Below the pieces are notes generated by a model that saw nothing but the letters and a program-made list of their open reading frames with translations, ran no database searches and had not been told where the DNA came from. Positions 43,903 through 53,258 of a stretch of 64,000 bases of DNA are shown here, one piece after another. Position 1 is the first letter of the stretch. The number at the start of each line of letters is the position of its first letter. Location of the stretch: NCBI RefSeq assembly GCF_001747095.1, contig NZ_MDGP01000001.1, forward strand, positions 1,223,001 through 1,287,000, given 5' to 3'. The position numbers and the translations under genes are program-made. Source of the DNA: Roseivirga sp. 4D4. GTDB lineage: Bacteria > Bacteroidota > Bacteroidia > Cytophagales > Cyclobacteriaceae.

Positions 43903-44988
43903 ATGATTGCGAACATTCTAATAGGTTTCGGTGCGCTTCAAGCTTTATTCATCTCCTCAATATTCTTGTTTCAGGTAAATGGTGCCAGAGTAAAGCGAAT
44001 ATTGGCGATTTTACTCAGTATTGAGGGGATTACACTCTTTGAGAGGCTTTTGGCCGAAACAGGGTTAATTGAAGCGCTTCCCCATTTCATTGGAATTAGT
44101 TATCCCCTTAGCTTCCTTAAGGCTCCTGCTATTTTCTTCGCAGGAATGCTCATTACTAATGGTGATTTTAAGTTCAAAAGAACTCATCTTTTTCACCTTC
44201 TGCCATTTGTCCTCATGCTAGGCTTGAATATCCCAATGTATTTTCAGAGTGGAACTTACAAGCTTCAAATGGTCAAAGAATTCATTGCCTCAGTCCCAGG
44301 TTATGACGACTTTAACTTTTACCTATTCCTGCTCTTTTATGGTCATATCGGGTCTTATGTTGTAGTATCACTGTTAAGAATTAACAATTATACCCGGCAT
44401 GTTAAAAATAATAAACCAGCGAACTGGTATAAAAAGGTTCTTTGGCTTTATAGCCTTTTCCTTTCCATAAGTCTGGTATATTTTGTCTTACTACCATCTG
44501 GACAGTTAGAGATTCCCATGTTCAACATTGTAACAATGTTGATTATGAGTTTTGTCATTCAATCCATGGCATATAGTTTTTTTCTGGGTGCAGATATTTT
44601 CACACAATCTACCCCTCCCATGTTGGCAAATCTAAATCAGCGTTTAGAGGATGAGAAATTAATTATTAATAAGCTTGAAACTGACAAAGATTTCCTCAAT
44701 AGCAACCTCACCTTAGACGATTTTTCTATAGCGATTGGCCTGCCAAAGAAATATGTTTCTGAGTTGATCAACCAGAAATTCAATTCATCTTTCAAAGACT
44801 TTATAAACTCCTATCGGGTAAAAGAGGCAAAAACATTGATGCAACAATCTATAAAGAACAAAACCCACTTAATTGATATCGCCTTAGAATCCGGTTTCAA
44901 TAACAAGGTAAGTTTTTACCGGTCCTTTAAAAAGCACACAAACAAGTCTCCCTCTGACTTCTATGCTGATTTAAGGAAAGAACCATAA
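43903..44988 (+). CDS. membrane-bound AraC-family regulator
   Basis: The 361-residue protein has about seven hydrophobic segments (about 1-235) followed by a linker and a C-terminal AraC-type HTH (about 265-358; LTLDDFSIAIGLPKKYVSELINQKFN, HLIDIALESGFNNKVSFYRSFKKH). Such 7TM-AraC proteins are numerous in Bacteroidota and thought to sense membrane or extracellular signals directly. It leads rightward to the VOC and SRPBCC genes after 106 bp, which may be its targets. Confidence 0.88.
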   Translation: MIANILIGFGALQALFISSIFLFQVNGARVKRILAILLSIEGITLFERLLAETGLIEALPHFIGISYPLSFLKAPAIFFAGMLITNGDFKFKRTHLFHLLPFVLMLGLNIPMYFQSGTYKLQMVKEFIASVPGYDDFNFYLFLLFYGHIGSYVVVSLLRINNYTRHVKNNKPANWYKKVLWLYSLFLSISLVYFVLLPSGQLEIPMFNIVTMLIMSFVIQSMAYSFFLGADIFTQSTPPMLANLNQRLEDEKLIINKLETDKDFLNSNLTLDDFSIAIGLPKKYVSELINQKFNSSFKDFINSYRVKEAKTLMQQSIKNKTHLIDIALESGFNNKVSFYRSFKKHTNKSPSDFYADLRKEP

Positions 44989-45094
44989 ACATTAGCATCT
45001 GACCAATTAACACTAAAAACGGTTAAACGCTGGTAATGTAACCTCCTAAACCAGATACTTTTTCATCATAGTAGCTCAAAACAAATAATTGAGT

Positions 45095-45484
45095 ATGCAA
45101 CTTATACCTTACTTGACTTTTCCTGGTACTTGCGAACAGGCCATGGAATTCTACGCCACTTGTCTGGGTGGAACGATAGTTACGAAAACTACTTACAATG
45201 ATTCTCCCATAGATGTACCTAATGAAGTGAGTGGAAGAATTTTCAATTCTGAATTACAATCTGGTAATCTCAGAATTAAAGCTTCGGATGATTTACCCAA
45301 TCACCCAATGACCCCTGGTTCAGGTATATCACTATACATTCTAATCGATGACATAGACAAATGTCATTCCCTTTTCAAAGACCTAAGCCAAAATGGAAAG
45401 ACCCTCTTCCCAATGAAAGATGGCTTTGGTATGCTCAAAGATCAATTTGGTACGCAATGGATGATTGTATTAAATAAACATTGA
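45095..45484 (+). CDS. VOC-fold protein, PhnB/glyoxalase-like
   Basis: From ATG 45095 the protein has 129 residues; a TTG two codons upstream is less likely. The PhnB-type pattern is seen: PYLTFPGTCEQAMEFYATCLGG, LRIKASDDLPNH and FGMLKDQFGTQWMIV. The usual VOC metal ligands are incomplete, as in many PhnB-like proteins, so binding of a metal or an organic ligand is uncertain. It precedes the SRPBCC gene by 21 bp; the two are often neighbours and may form a stress or antibiotic-handling pair (inference). Confidence 0.85.
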   Translation: MQLIPYLTFPGTCEQAMEFYATCLGGTIVTKTTYNDSPIDVPNEVSGRIFNSELQSGNLRIKASDDLPNHPMTPGSGISLYILIDDIDKCHSLFKDLSQNGKTLFPMKDGFGMLKDQFGTQWMIVLNKH

Positions 45485-45505
45485 TTGATAATAGCCTTTA
45501 CAAAA

Positions 45506-45970
45506 ATGAAGCACAATGGAAATATTATTATCGAAAAACCCGCACATGTAGTGGCAGAGTTATTCATGGACCCTAGATATTTGGCAAAATACCAAGAGGG
45601 CTTTGAAAGAAAAGAACTGATCAGTGGACAGGCAGGGAAAAACGGAGCAGTATCAAAACTCTATTATAAACATGGTAAGCGACAAATGGAACTCACTGAA
45701 ACCATCATTTCCAATAACATGCCGGAATCTCTTAAAGCCTTCTACCATCACAAGCATATGGACAATACAATGATATGTAAATTCATTCCGCTGACCGATC
45801 ACTCAACACGCTATGAAACGGAAGTTGAGTACACAAGAATAGATTGGTTCTTGCCCAGGTTCTTTGCTATCCTGTTTCCAAATATGTATAAAAAGCCTGC
45901 TGAAAAATGGATGCATAACTTTAAGGACTTCGTTGAGAACTATGATCTGGAAAGTGATGAAAACAAATAA
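45506..45970 (+). CDS. SRPBCC (START-like) family protein
   Basis: Starting at ATG 45506 the protein has 154 residues; the TTG seven codons upstream is ignored. It has the START-like helix-grip pattern: GNIIIEKPAHVVAELFMDPRYL at the N-terminus, alternating strands and a long C-terminal helix (KKPAEKWMHNFKDFVENY). Such proteins bind hydrophobic ligands. It follows the VOC gene closely, in the same operon. Confidence 0.8.
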   Translation: MKHNGNIIIEKPAHVVAELFMDPRYLAKYQEGFERKELISGQAGKNGAVSKLYYKHGKRQMELTETIISNNMPESLKAFYHHKHMDNTMICKFIPLTDHSTRYETEVEYTRIDWFLPRFFAILFPNMYKKPAEKWMHNFKDFVENYDLESDENK

Positions 45971-46134
45971 TCATCAAATTTAAATCTGCTTTATATGTAA
46001 GCCACTTCTGCTGTTCAAAACTAACGGATAGACCCATTGTCAATCAGGCCCCTTACCTTCTAGTAGGACGATTGACATGACCTTAGTTGCCCTTTAAATG
46101 AATAGGGTGCTGATTTTCTTGGATTATTTTGCAA

Positions 46135-46150
46135 ATTAGGTCGACCTAAT
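46135..46150. promoter_or_regulatory. 16-bp perfect palindrome upstream of the GH109-like gene
   Basis: ATTAGGTCGACCTAAT is fully self-complementary and ends 13 bp before the ATG. Such a perfect dyad at this place is typical of GntR- or LacI-type repressor sites on carbohydrate genes; the regulator is not encoded beside it. Confidence 0.6.
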
Positions 46151-46163
46151 CTTTTCAAGGCCC

Positions 46164-47561
46164 ATGAAAAACCTCGACAGACGCAAATTCCTCAAGAAGA
46201 CATCACTGACGGCTGCAGCCATCGCTACGGCTACTGCCTTTGACAGCTGTGCTCAAGATGCTCCCGAAAGGGCCTCGAATGCACAATACATGGGTGGGTT
46301 CGGTGCTCCGAAACTAGAAACTGTGCGAATAGCACTTATAGGTGTTGGAGCGCGAGGAAGCGGACATGCTCGAAATTTAGCCATGCTGGAAGGCACAGAG
46401 ATAGTGGCGATTAGTGATCTCTACGAGGACTGGGCAAATCGATCAAAAACTGCCTGTCAAGAGATTGGCGCTGGACAAAGACATCAAAACATTGCATTAT
46501 ATACTCAAGATGAAAACCAGTGGAAGGTGATGCTCGATGAGGTGAAGCCTGATGCTGTATTTATCAGCACGAATTGGAGTAATCATGCCCCAATGGCCAT
46601 AGAGGCTATGAAAAAGGGAGCGCACGCCTTTGTAGAGGTCCCTATCGCACTGACGATTGAGGAAATGTGGGCAATTGTAGATACTTCTGAAACAACAAAG
46701 AAGCACTGCATGATGATGGAGAATGTCAACTATGGAAGAGATGAGTTGATGTATCTGAACATGTGTCGTCAAGGAATCGTGGGTGATTTGTTACATGCAG
46801 AGGCATCCTATATCCATGAACTTAGATTTCAAATGGAAGAGCAGGAACGTGGCACCGGCTCTTGGAGAACACACCACTACGCGAAAAGAAATGGAAACCT
46901 CTACCCTACACATGGACTAGGTCCGGTGGCTCAATACATGAACATTGCCCGAACGGATGATACTTTCAAAAAACTAGTGTCTTTCTCTACACCTGCCTTG
47001 GGTAGACAAGACTACGCCAAGAAGAACTACGCTGCTGATCATAAATGGAATCAGTTAGACTATCAAGGTGGAGATCTCAATACCTCGATCATTAAAACAA
47101 ACCTTGGTCGTACCATCATGGTACAATGGGACGAGACCAGCCCAAGACCTTATTCTAGATTAAACCTCGTACAAGGCACTAAGGGCACATTAGCAGGCTT
47201 TCCGACCCGCGTAGCTTTAGAAGGTGGTGTTGAGGGAGTTACTGACAGTCATCACCAATGGGCTCAGGGAAAAGACTTACAAGCCTTATATGATAAGTAT
47301 GATCACCCATTGTACAAAAGACTGTCTGAGTCAGCCAAAGGTAGTGGACATGGTGGTATGGATGGTATAATGCGCTATCGTATTGTAGAGTGCCTTCGAA
47401 ATGGCTGGCCAATGGATCAAAACGTGTATGAAGGCTGCTTCTGGAGTGCAGTGTCACCATTGAGTGAGGCCTCTGTGTTGCAAGATGGAATGCCTCAGGA
47501 GTTTCCTGACTTCACCCGAGGTGGATGGGGTGAAACGGCTCCACTTGGAATCATCAGCTGA
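46164..47561 (+). CDS. GH109-like NAD-dependent glycosidase (Gfo/Idh/MocA fold), Tat- and lipobox-tagged
   Basis: The 465-residue protein starts with a twin-arginine-like signal (DRRKFLKKTSLTAAAIATA) ending in DSC, so it may be a Tat-exported lipoprotein. The NAD fold (LIGVGARGSGH) is followed by EVPIALTIEEM in place of the EKP site. Y216-I-H218 with ELR after it, RGTGSWRT, GNLYPTHGLGPVAQYMN and TSPRPYSRLNLVQGT match GH109, where NAD-assisted elimination splits alpha-N-acetylgalactosamine linkages. It is alone with its palindromic operator and is convergent with ilvC. Probably acts on glycans in the periplasm. Confidence 0.85.
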   Translation: MKNLDRRKFLKKTSLTAAAIATATAFDSCAQDAPERASNAQYMGGFGAPKLETVRIALIGVGARGSGHARNLAMLEGTEIVAISDLYEDWANRSKTACQEIGAGQRHQNIALYTQDENQWKVMLDEVKPDAVFISTNWSNHAPMAIEAMKKGAHAFVEVPIALTIEEMWAIVDTSETTKKHCMMMENVNYGRDELMYLNMCRQGIVGDLLHAEASYIHELRFQMEEQERGTGSWRTHHYAKRNGNLYPTHGLGPVAQYMNIARTDDTFKKLVSFSTPALGRQDYAKKNYAADHKWNQLDYQGGDLNTSIIKTNLGRTIMVQWDETSPRPYSRLNLVQGTKGTLAGFPTRVALEGGVEGVTDSHHQWAQGKDLQALYDKYDHPLYKRLSESAKGSGHGGMDGIMRYRIVECLRNGWPMDQNVYEGCFWSAVSPLSEASVLQDGMPQEFPDFTRGGWGETAPLGIIS

Positions 47562-47571
47562 TTTGAAATAA

Positions 47572-47608
47572 AAATCCGTGACTTAGACATATAATAAGCC
47601 ACGGATTT
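47572..47608. terminator. bidirectional terminator between the GH109-like gene and ilvC
   Basis: AAATCCGTG (47572-47580) and CACGGATTT (47600-47608) form a 9-bp stem with a long AT-rich loop between two convergent genes. T-rich tails lie on both sides, so it can serve both transcripts. Confidence 0.7.
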
Positions 47609-47627
47609 CATTTAATAAGAGGATTGA

Positions 47628-48701
47628 TTAGACCAACTCTTCTTCCTTGATAGCAGGAGCATTTTCTGGTCTTAAGGCCCTTACAGCCTTCCCTGCTCTC
47701 CACATTTCGGAGTTGTGAAGCTCATCAAGTTCTTCTTGCAATTTCTCTCTGTAATCAGCTTGAGAGTTAGAGTCAATTGATCGCTGAGCTTCAGTACCAG
47801 CAACAACAGAAGCATACAATTCTTCAAAAACAGGTTTTGTGGCGGCATGAAACTTATCCTTCCAATCCAGTGCTCCTCTTTGGGCTGTGGTAGAACAGTT
47901 GGCATACATCCAGTCCATTCCATTTTCTGCAACTAATGGATACAGAGACTGAGTAGCTTCCTCAACCGTTTCATTAAAGGCCTCAGATGGTGAATGACCG
48001 TTGGCTCTCAATACCTCATATTGAGCCATAAAGAGACCTTGGATAGCTCCCATTAGTGTACCTCTCTCCCCAGTCAGGTCAGAAGTAACTTCTTTAATAA
48101 AAGTAGTCTCAAACAAATACCCTGAGCCAACACCTATACCAAGTGCCACAATTCTGTCTTTGGCTTTTCCTGTAGCATCCTGATGAATAGCGAAAGAACT
48201 ATTAAGCCCCTTTCCTTCTAGGAAAAGGCGTCTCAAGCTCGTACCAGATCCCTTTGGAGCTACCAAAGCAACATCTACATCGGCAGGAGGCACGATCCCC
48301 GTCTTTTCAGCGTATGCTACACCAAAGCCATGAGAGAAATAAAGCATCTTTCCGGCCGTCAAGTGTTTCTTAACCGTAGGCCAAAGCTGAATTTGTGCAG
48401 CATCAGATAACAAGTAGCAAACGATGGAAGCTCTTTCTAGTGCCTCCTCTATTGGAAAAAGACTTACACCCGGTTCCCAACCATCCGCAATCGCCTTGTC
48501 CCAAGTCTTAGACTCCTGCCGCTGGCCTACAATCACTTTGATACCATTGTCTTGAAGGTTTAGCGATTGCCCAGGCCCTTGAACACCATAGCCGATAATC
48601 GCTACGGTTTCATTTGCCAATACATCTTGTGCTTTTGAAAGTGGAAATTCATCTCTCGTGATGACATTTTCTTCTACTCCACCAAAATTGATTAAAGCCA
48701 T
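47628..48701 (-). CDS. ilvC: ketol-acid reductoisomerase
   Basis: The 357-residue enzyme isomerises and reduces acetolactate or acetohydroxybutyrate with NAD(P)H. The Rossmann motif GYGVQGPGQSLNL, the acidic metal-binding region and the conserved GSGTSLRRLFLEGKGLN are present; length fits the short class I form, unlike the 490-residue E. coli enzyme. It is the last gene of ilvD-ilvB-ilvN-ilvC, 17 bp after ilvN, and ends at the shared terminator. Confidence 0.96.
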   Translation of the reverse strand: MALINFGGVEENVITRDEFPLSKAQDVLANETVAIIGYGVQGPGQSLNLQDNGIKVIVGQRQESKTWDKAIADGWEPGVSLFPIEEALERASIVCYLLSDAAQIQLWPTVKKHLTAGKMLYFSHGFGVAYAEKTGIVPPADVDVALVAPKGSGTSLRRLFLEGKGLNSSFAIHQDATGKAKDRIVALGIGVGSGYLFETTFIKEVTSDLTGERGTLMGAIQGLFMAQYEVLRANGHSPSEAFNETVEEATQSLYPLVAENGMDWMYANCSTTAQRGALDWKDKFHAATKPVFEELYASVVAGTEAQRSIDSNSQADYREKLQEELDELHNSEMWRAGKAVRALRPENAPAIKEEELV

Positions 48702-48718
48702 TTTATTCAGATTAAAGT

Positions 48719-49225
48719 TTATAGTTCTCTTTGTAATTCATTTTTAGGTCGAATGACAGATACTCTGCCAGACCTGACAAACTCGATTAAGCCATAAGGC
48801 TTTAAAAACTCGAGTAATTCCTGTGTTTCTTCTTTATGACCTGTCTTTTCTATGATCATAAATTCCTGTTCCATCGATAGTATTCTCGCGTGGTTATCAC
48901 GGATAAGTCGCTCTACCAGGTTGTTTTCGGAAGCCTTCTCTGTTGATACTTTATACAAAGCGATCTCCTGAAAAACAGTCTCACCATCCAGGTGATAAAC
49001 TGCTTGTAAGACCTCTATTTGCTTCTCTATTTGTTTTACAATTTTCTGAACAAGTTCTTCCTCTGCGTTGACCACGATCGTGAAACGAAAAACATTCTCA
49101 GCCTCTGATTCTGAGGTATTTAAGCTTTCAATGCTCAGATGTCGCTTTGTGAAAATCGAAGTGATCCTGTGCAGTAAACCAATACTGTTCTCTGTGAAAA
49201 TTGATATGGTAAATGATTTAACCAT
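48719..49225 (-). CDS. ilvN: acetolactate synthase small (regulatory) subunit
   Basis: The 168-residue subunit carries an N-terminal ACT domain (SIFTENSIGLLHRITSIFTKRHLSIESLNTSESE) that binds valine, and a C-terminal ALS-type region. It confers feedback inhibition on IlvB. It begins one base after the ilvB stop, so the subunits are made together. Length is typical. Confidence 0.95.
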   Translation of the reverse strand: MVKSFTISIFTENSIGLLHRITSIFTKRHLSIESLNTSESEAENVFRFTIVVNAEEELVQKIVKQIEKQIEVLQAVYHLDGETVFQEIALYKVSTEKASENNLVERLIRDNHARILSMEQEFMIIEKTGHKEETQELLEFLKPYGLIEFVRSGRVSVIRPKNELQREL

Positions 49226-49226
49226 C

Positions 49227-50948
49227 TTATGACAATCTTATGTCTGAAACCGATGCACCCGATGGTACCATTGGAAAGACATTGTCTTCTTTACCCACTT
49301 TTACTTCTAATAGGAAGCTTCCATCATATGCGATCATCTCTTCGATTGACTTGCTTAGATCATCACGATCGCTCAAAGACTTTCCTTTGATGCCATAGCC
49401 TTCAGCAATTTTTATAAAATCCGGATTGACTAACTCAGTACTTGAGTATCTCTTGTCGAAGAATAGTTGTTGCCACTGGCGTACCATTCCCAAAAAGTTA
49501 TTGTTTAGGATCACAATCTTGACAGCAGCTTCTGTCTGAAATATTGTTCCTAGCTCCTGAATGGTCATTTGAAACCCTCCATCACCGATTACCGCAATAA
49601 CTTCACGCTCAGGTGCTCCCAGTTTTGCACCTAAGGCTGCTGGCAAGCAAAACCCCATGGTTCCAAGACCTCCCGATGTGATATTGCTCCTGCTCTGATT
49701 GAATTTAGTATATCGGCAGGCCATCATTTGGTGCTGGCCAACATCCGTAACCAAAATAGCCTCTCCTTTGGTTAGTTCGTTGATCTCATTGATCACCTCT
49801 CCCATTTTCAGAGCGCCTTCTTCAGGCTTCAATTCATTTTCTATGACTTTGTCATATTCTATTTTATCCAGTGCTCTGAATTCTTCTAGCCAAGTACGAT
49901 GACTCTTAAGTCGTACTTGTTGTGTTAAAGCACTTAAAGTCTTTTTACAATCACCCAATACGGGAATATCAACCCTGACATTCTTGTTGACCTCCGCTGG
50001 GTCGATATCCAAGTGAATGACTTTGGCTTGCTTTGCATAATGTTCTAGGTTACCCGTCACGCGATCATCAAAGCGCATGCCGATCGCGATCAGCACATCA
50101 CATTCATTGGTCAGCTTATTCGGTCCATAATTCCCATGCATTCCAAGCATCCCCACATTCAAAGGGTGATCGGTCGGCAATGCAGAAAGCCCTAAAAGGG
50201 TCCAAGCCGAAGGTATTCCTGTCTTTTCAACAAACTGTTTGAACTCCTCCTCCGCCTTACCGAGAATGACTCCCTGACCAAAAAGGATCATTGGCTTTTG
50301 AGCTTCATTGATCAATTCAGCCGCTTTCTTAATTTGAATTGGGTCTAATGATGGGGCAGGTTTGTAACTTCTTATTTCAACACACTTTCGATACTCAAAA
50401 TCGAAAGGCTTGAACTGAGCGTCTTTGGTTATATCGACTAACACTGGACCTGGGCGTCCTGATTTCGCTATATAGAATGCCTTTGCCAATGCGGCTGGTA
50501 TGTCTTCAGCCTTGGTCACCTGGCAATTCCATTTGGTTACAGGCATAGAGATACTGACAATATCAGTCTCTTGGAAAGCATCAGAGCCCAACAGACCAGA
50601 ACCTACCTGACCCGTTATACAAACCAAGGGAGTCGAGTCTATCATCGCGTCTGCAATGCCGGTTATAAGATTAGTAGCGCCTGGCCCAGAAGTGGCCAAT
50701 ACCACACCGACTTCACCCGTTGCTCTGGCAAAACCCTGAGCGGCATGAATCGCACCCTGTTCATGACGAGTGAGCACATGTTGAAGCTCATCTTCAAAGT
50801 CATAGAGGGCGTCATATACTGGCATAATCGCACCTCCGGGATAGCCAAATAACATCTTGACCTGCTCCGCTAACAATGACCTTATAAGTGCTTCGGCTCC
50901 GGATATATGGAGTTTTGTCTCGGTTGTCGGTTTTAGTGTTGCTTCCAT
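49227..50948 (-). CDS. ilvB: acetolactate synthase large subunit
   Basis: The 573-residue ThDP enzyme condenses two pyruvates, or pyruvate and 2-oxobutyrate. The catalytic glutamate region (TRHEQGAIHAAQGFARATG), the FAD/central domain and the ThDP-Mg2+ motif (IGDGGFQMTIQELGT with NNNFLG) are intact. It follows ilvD after 6 bp and is followed directly by ilvN. Confidence 0.97.
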   Translation of the reverse strand: MEATLKPTTETKLHISGAEALIRSLLAEQVKMLFGYPGGAIMPVYDALYDFEDELQHVLTRHEQGAIHAAQGFARATGEVGVVLATSGPGATNLITGIADAMIDSTPLVCITGQVGSGLLGSDAFQETDIVSISMPVTKWNCQVTKAEDIPAALAKAFYIAKSGRPGPVLVDITKDAQFKPFDFEYRKCVEIRSYKPAPSLDPIQIKKAAELINEAQKPMILFGQGVILGKAEEEFKQFVEKTGIPSAWTLLGLSALPTDHPLNVGMLGMHGNYGPNKLTNECDVLIAIGMRFDDRVTGNLEHYAKQAKVIHLDIDPAEVNKNVRVDIPVLGDCKKTLSALTQQVRLKSHRTWLEEFRALDKIEYDKVIENELKPEEGALKMGEVINEINELTKGEAILVTDVGQHQMMACRYTKFNQSRSNITSGGLGTMGFCLPAALGAKLGAPEREVIAVIGDGGFQMTIQELGTIFQTEAAVKIVILNNNFLGMVRQWQQLFFDKRYSSTELVNPDFIKIAEGYGIKGKSLSDRDDLSKSIEEMIAYDGSFLLEVKVGKEDNVFPMVPSGASVSDIRLS

Positions 50949-50954
50949 ACTGAA

Positions 50955-52628
50955 TCAATTATCGGTAACACAGCCTTCTGAGGCTGAAGCGACCGTTTTG
51001 GCGTATTTTTTAAGTACTCCTGCATTTACTTTGAGTGAAGGGGATTTCCAGTTGGCTCTCCTCTTCGTCATTTCCTCATCACTGATATTAAGTGTGATCG
51101 TGTTCTGTTGAGCATCAATAATAATCTCATCTCCATTTTCGACCAGAGCAATCGCTCCTCCTACTTGTGCCTCAGGCGTAACATGCCCAACCACAAAGCC
51201 ATGGCTTCCACCGGAGAATCTTCCATCAGTAATTAAGGCCACGGACTTACCCAGGCCGGCACCCATAATGGCGGACGTAGGTTTCAGCATTTCGGGCATT
51301 CCAGGTGCGCCTTTCGGCCCCTCATAGCGAATGACAATGACATGGCCTGCCTTTACCGATCCATTTCTTATCCCTTCAATCGCGGAAAACTCATCCTCAA
51401 AGACAATGGCCTTCCCTTCAAAACGCTCTCCTTCCTTCCCAGTAATCTTTGCTACTGAGCCTTCTTCGGCCAAATTGCCAAAGAGCATTTGTAGATGACC
51501 TGTTTCTTTGATAGGATTGCTCAATGGCTTCAAGAGATTAGTCTCAGGCTTAATAGCCTCAATTTCCGATAGATTTTCAGCAATGGTATGGCCGGTAACT
51601 GTCATACAATCCCCATGAAGCATGTCGTTATCAAGCATAAACCGCATCACAGCAGGAACTCCGCCTGCCTCATGTAAATCTTCCATCAGATATTGTCCAC
51701 TAGGCTTAAGGTCTGCGAGAAATGGGGTTTGATCGGAAAGTCTTTGAAAGTCTTTGAGCGTCAAGTCAATATCAACGCTTTTGGCAATAGCGATCAGATG
51801 CATTACGGCATTGGTAGAACCACCTAAGACAGTGATAAGCCGAATGGCATTTTCGAATGATTTCTTTGAGAGGATGTCTCTAGGTTTAAGATCTAGTTCC
51901 AGGAGTCTTCGAACAGCTCTCCCCACCCTGGCACACTCTTCGGTTTTATCTAAACTGATCGCTGGGTTTGATGAGCTATAAGGCAGTGACATGCCTAGTG
52001 CTTCTATAGCCGATGACATGGTATTTGCAGTGTACATGCCTCCACATGCACCCGCTCCAGGACAAGAGTTCTTGATAATACCTTTGTAATCTTCATCAGA
52101 GATATTGCCCGCGAATTTCTCTCCTAGAGCTTCAAATGAAGATACGATATTGAGTTTCTTGCCTTTGTAGCACCCTGAAGCTATCGTACCCCCATAAACC
52201 ATTAAGGATGGTCTATTCAATCGGCCCATGGCCATTAGTGCTCCTGGCATATTCTTATCACAGCCCACCACTGTGATCAAACCATCGTAGTAATGGGCTC
52301 CCGCAACCGCTTCGATGGAATCGGCAATGATTTCTCTGGAAACTAGTGAATATCTCATTCCCTCCGTTCCATTGGAAATGCCATCGCTAACTCCTATAGT
52401 ATGGTAAATTAAACCTACCAGATCAGCCTCCAAGACTCCTGCCTTTACCTGAACTGCAAGGTCATTCAAATGCATATTGCACGTATTGCCCTCGTAGCCA
52501 GTGCTTACAATTCCCACCTGAGCTTTGCTCATGTCTTCTTCCGTCAGACCAATGCCGTAAAGCATGGCCTGAGAGGCTGGCTGTGTAGGGTCTTGGGTGA
52601 GTCTTTTGCTGTATTTGTTCAGTTCCAT
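50955..52628 (-). CDS. ilvD: dihydroxy-acid dehydratase
   Basis: The 557-residue enzyme dehydrates dihydroxyisovalerate and its isoleucine analogue. The Fe-S cysteines appear in [17 protein letters not shown] and in [17 protein letters not shown], and the C-terminal [19 protein letters not shown] loop carries the catalytic serine. ATG 52628 is preferred over the GTG one codon upstream. It is first in ilvDBNC. The 237-bp upstream region holds the terminator of the previous gene and no clear leader peptide. Confidence 0.96.
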   Translation of the reverse strand: MELNKYSKRLTQDPTQPASQAMLYGIGLTEEDMSKAQVGIVSTGYEGNTCNMHLNDLAVQVKAGVLEADLVGLIYHTIGVSDGISNGTEGMRYSLVSREIIADSIEAVAGAHYYDGLITVVGCDKNMPGALMAMGRLNRPSLMVYGGTIASGCYKGKKLNIVSSFEALGEKFAGNISDEDYKGIIKNSCPGAGACGGMYTANTMSSAIEALGMSLPYSSSNPAISLDKTEECARVGRAVRRLLELDLKPRDILSKKSFENAIRLITVLGGSTNAVMHLIAIAKSVDIDLTLKDFQRLSDQTPFLADLKPSGQYLMEDLHEAGGVPAVMRFMLDNDMLHGDCMTVTGHTIAENLSEIEAIKPETNLLKPLSNPIKETGHLQMLFGNLAEEGSVAKITGKEGERFEGKAIVFEDEFSAIEGIRNGSVKAGHVIVIRYEGPKGAPGMPEMLKPTSAIMGAGLGKSVALITDGRFSGGSHGFVVGHVTPEAQVGGAIALVENGDEIIIDAQQNTITLNISDEEMTKRRANWKSPSLKVNAGVLKKYAKTVASASEGCVTDN

Positions 52629-52832
52629 CACATCATTTCTGATGAATGAACTTAGAAATCATGCCATTCTTCCTTTCACTAATCTTTTGGATGAATACAA
52701 TCTCTCGCGGAGGAAAAAAAACCACTAACCACTGACTAATAGATAGTTATATGTATTTCAACTACGCCTTTAAAGCTGTTTTTGCAATCGATTTACGATC
52801 ATCGTTTTAGCCGGCTTTCGTGTATTATCCAA

Positions 52833-52866
52833 TAAAAACCCCACTGTGGAGTGGGTCTTTTTTTGT
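52833..52866 (-). terminator. terminator after the rhodanese gene
   Basis: CCCCACT and AGTGGG pair around a GTGG loop (52839-52855). On the minus strand a TTTTT tail follows, and the plus strand also has a T run, so it may act both ways. It directly follows the rhodanese stop and insulates ilvD. Confidence 0.7.
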
Positions 52867-53258
52867 CATTTAACTATCGGAAGCCTTTTCTCTCTCCAGG
52901 CCTCTATTCCTCCGGCCAGATCGTAGGCCTCTTTAAAGCCAATTTTCCTAAGAATTTTTAGGGCACTATTACTTCGAACCCCGACAGCACAGTAAACTGC
53001 AACAGGCTTTTCCTTATCGAGTTTTTGAAGTTGACTTTTGAAATCAGACTTATAGTAATCAATCAACTTGGCATCAGAGAGATGCCCAGCATTGTATTCT
53101 CTTATTGTTCTAACATCTATCAGTTGTAAATCAGCTTTCTCTTTAATCAGCTGCTGCAATTCATCAACTGAAATTACTTTAGAGATGATATTTCCCTGTT
53201 CAGTCGAATTCGAACAGGAAAACAACGTCAAAACCGATAGTATTAGGACCTTTATCAC
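52866..53258 (-). CDS. rhodanese-domain lipoprotein
   Basis: The 130-residue protein has a lipoprotein signal (LFSC, C15) and a single rhodanese domain with the active-site loop YCAVGVRS, whose cysteine could carry persulfide. The GTG start overlaps the stop of the upstream gene (GTGA). The envelope location and operon with a GMC dehydrogenase suggest a sulfur-transfer or redox-support role; direct involvement in sugar oxidation is not proven. Confidence 0.87.
   Translation of the reverse strand: MIKVLILSVLTLFSCSNSTEQGNIISKVISVDELQQLIKEKADLQLIDVRTIREYNAGHLSDAKLIDYYKSDFKSQLQKLDKEKPVAVYCAVGVRSNSALKILRKIGFKEAYDLAGGIEAWREKRLPIVK

Noticed and set aside
52640..52670. A 9-codon frame with a good ribosome site upstream of ilvD as a possible leader peptide
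   Set aside because: It has only two Ile codons and no Val or Leu, and there is no terminator/antiterminator pair between it and ilvD.
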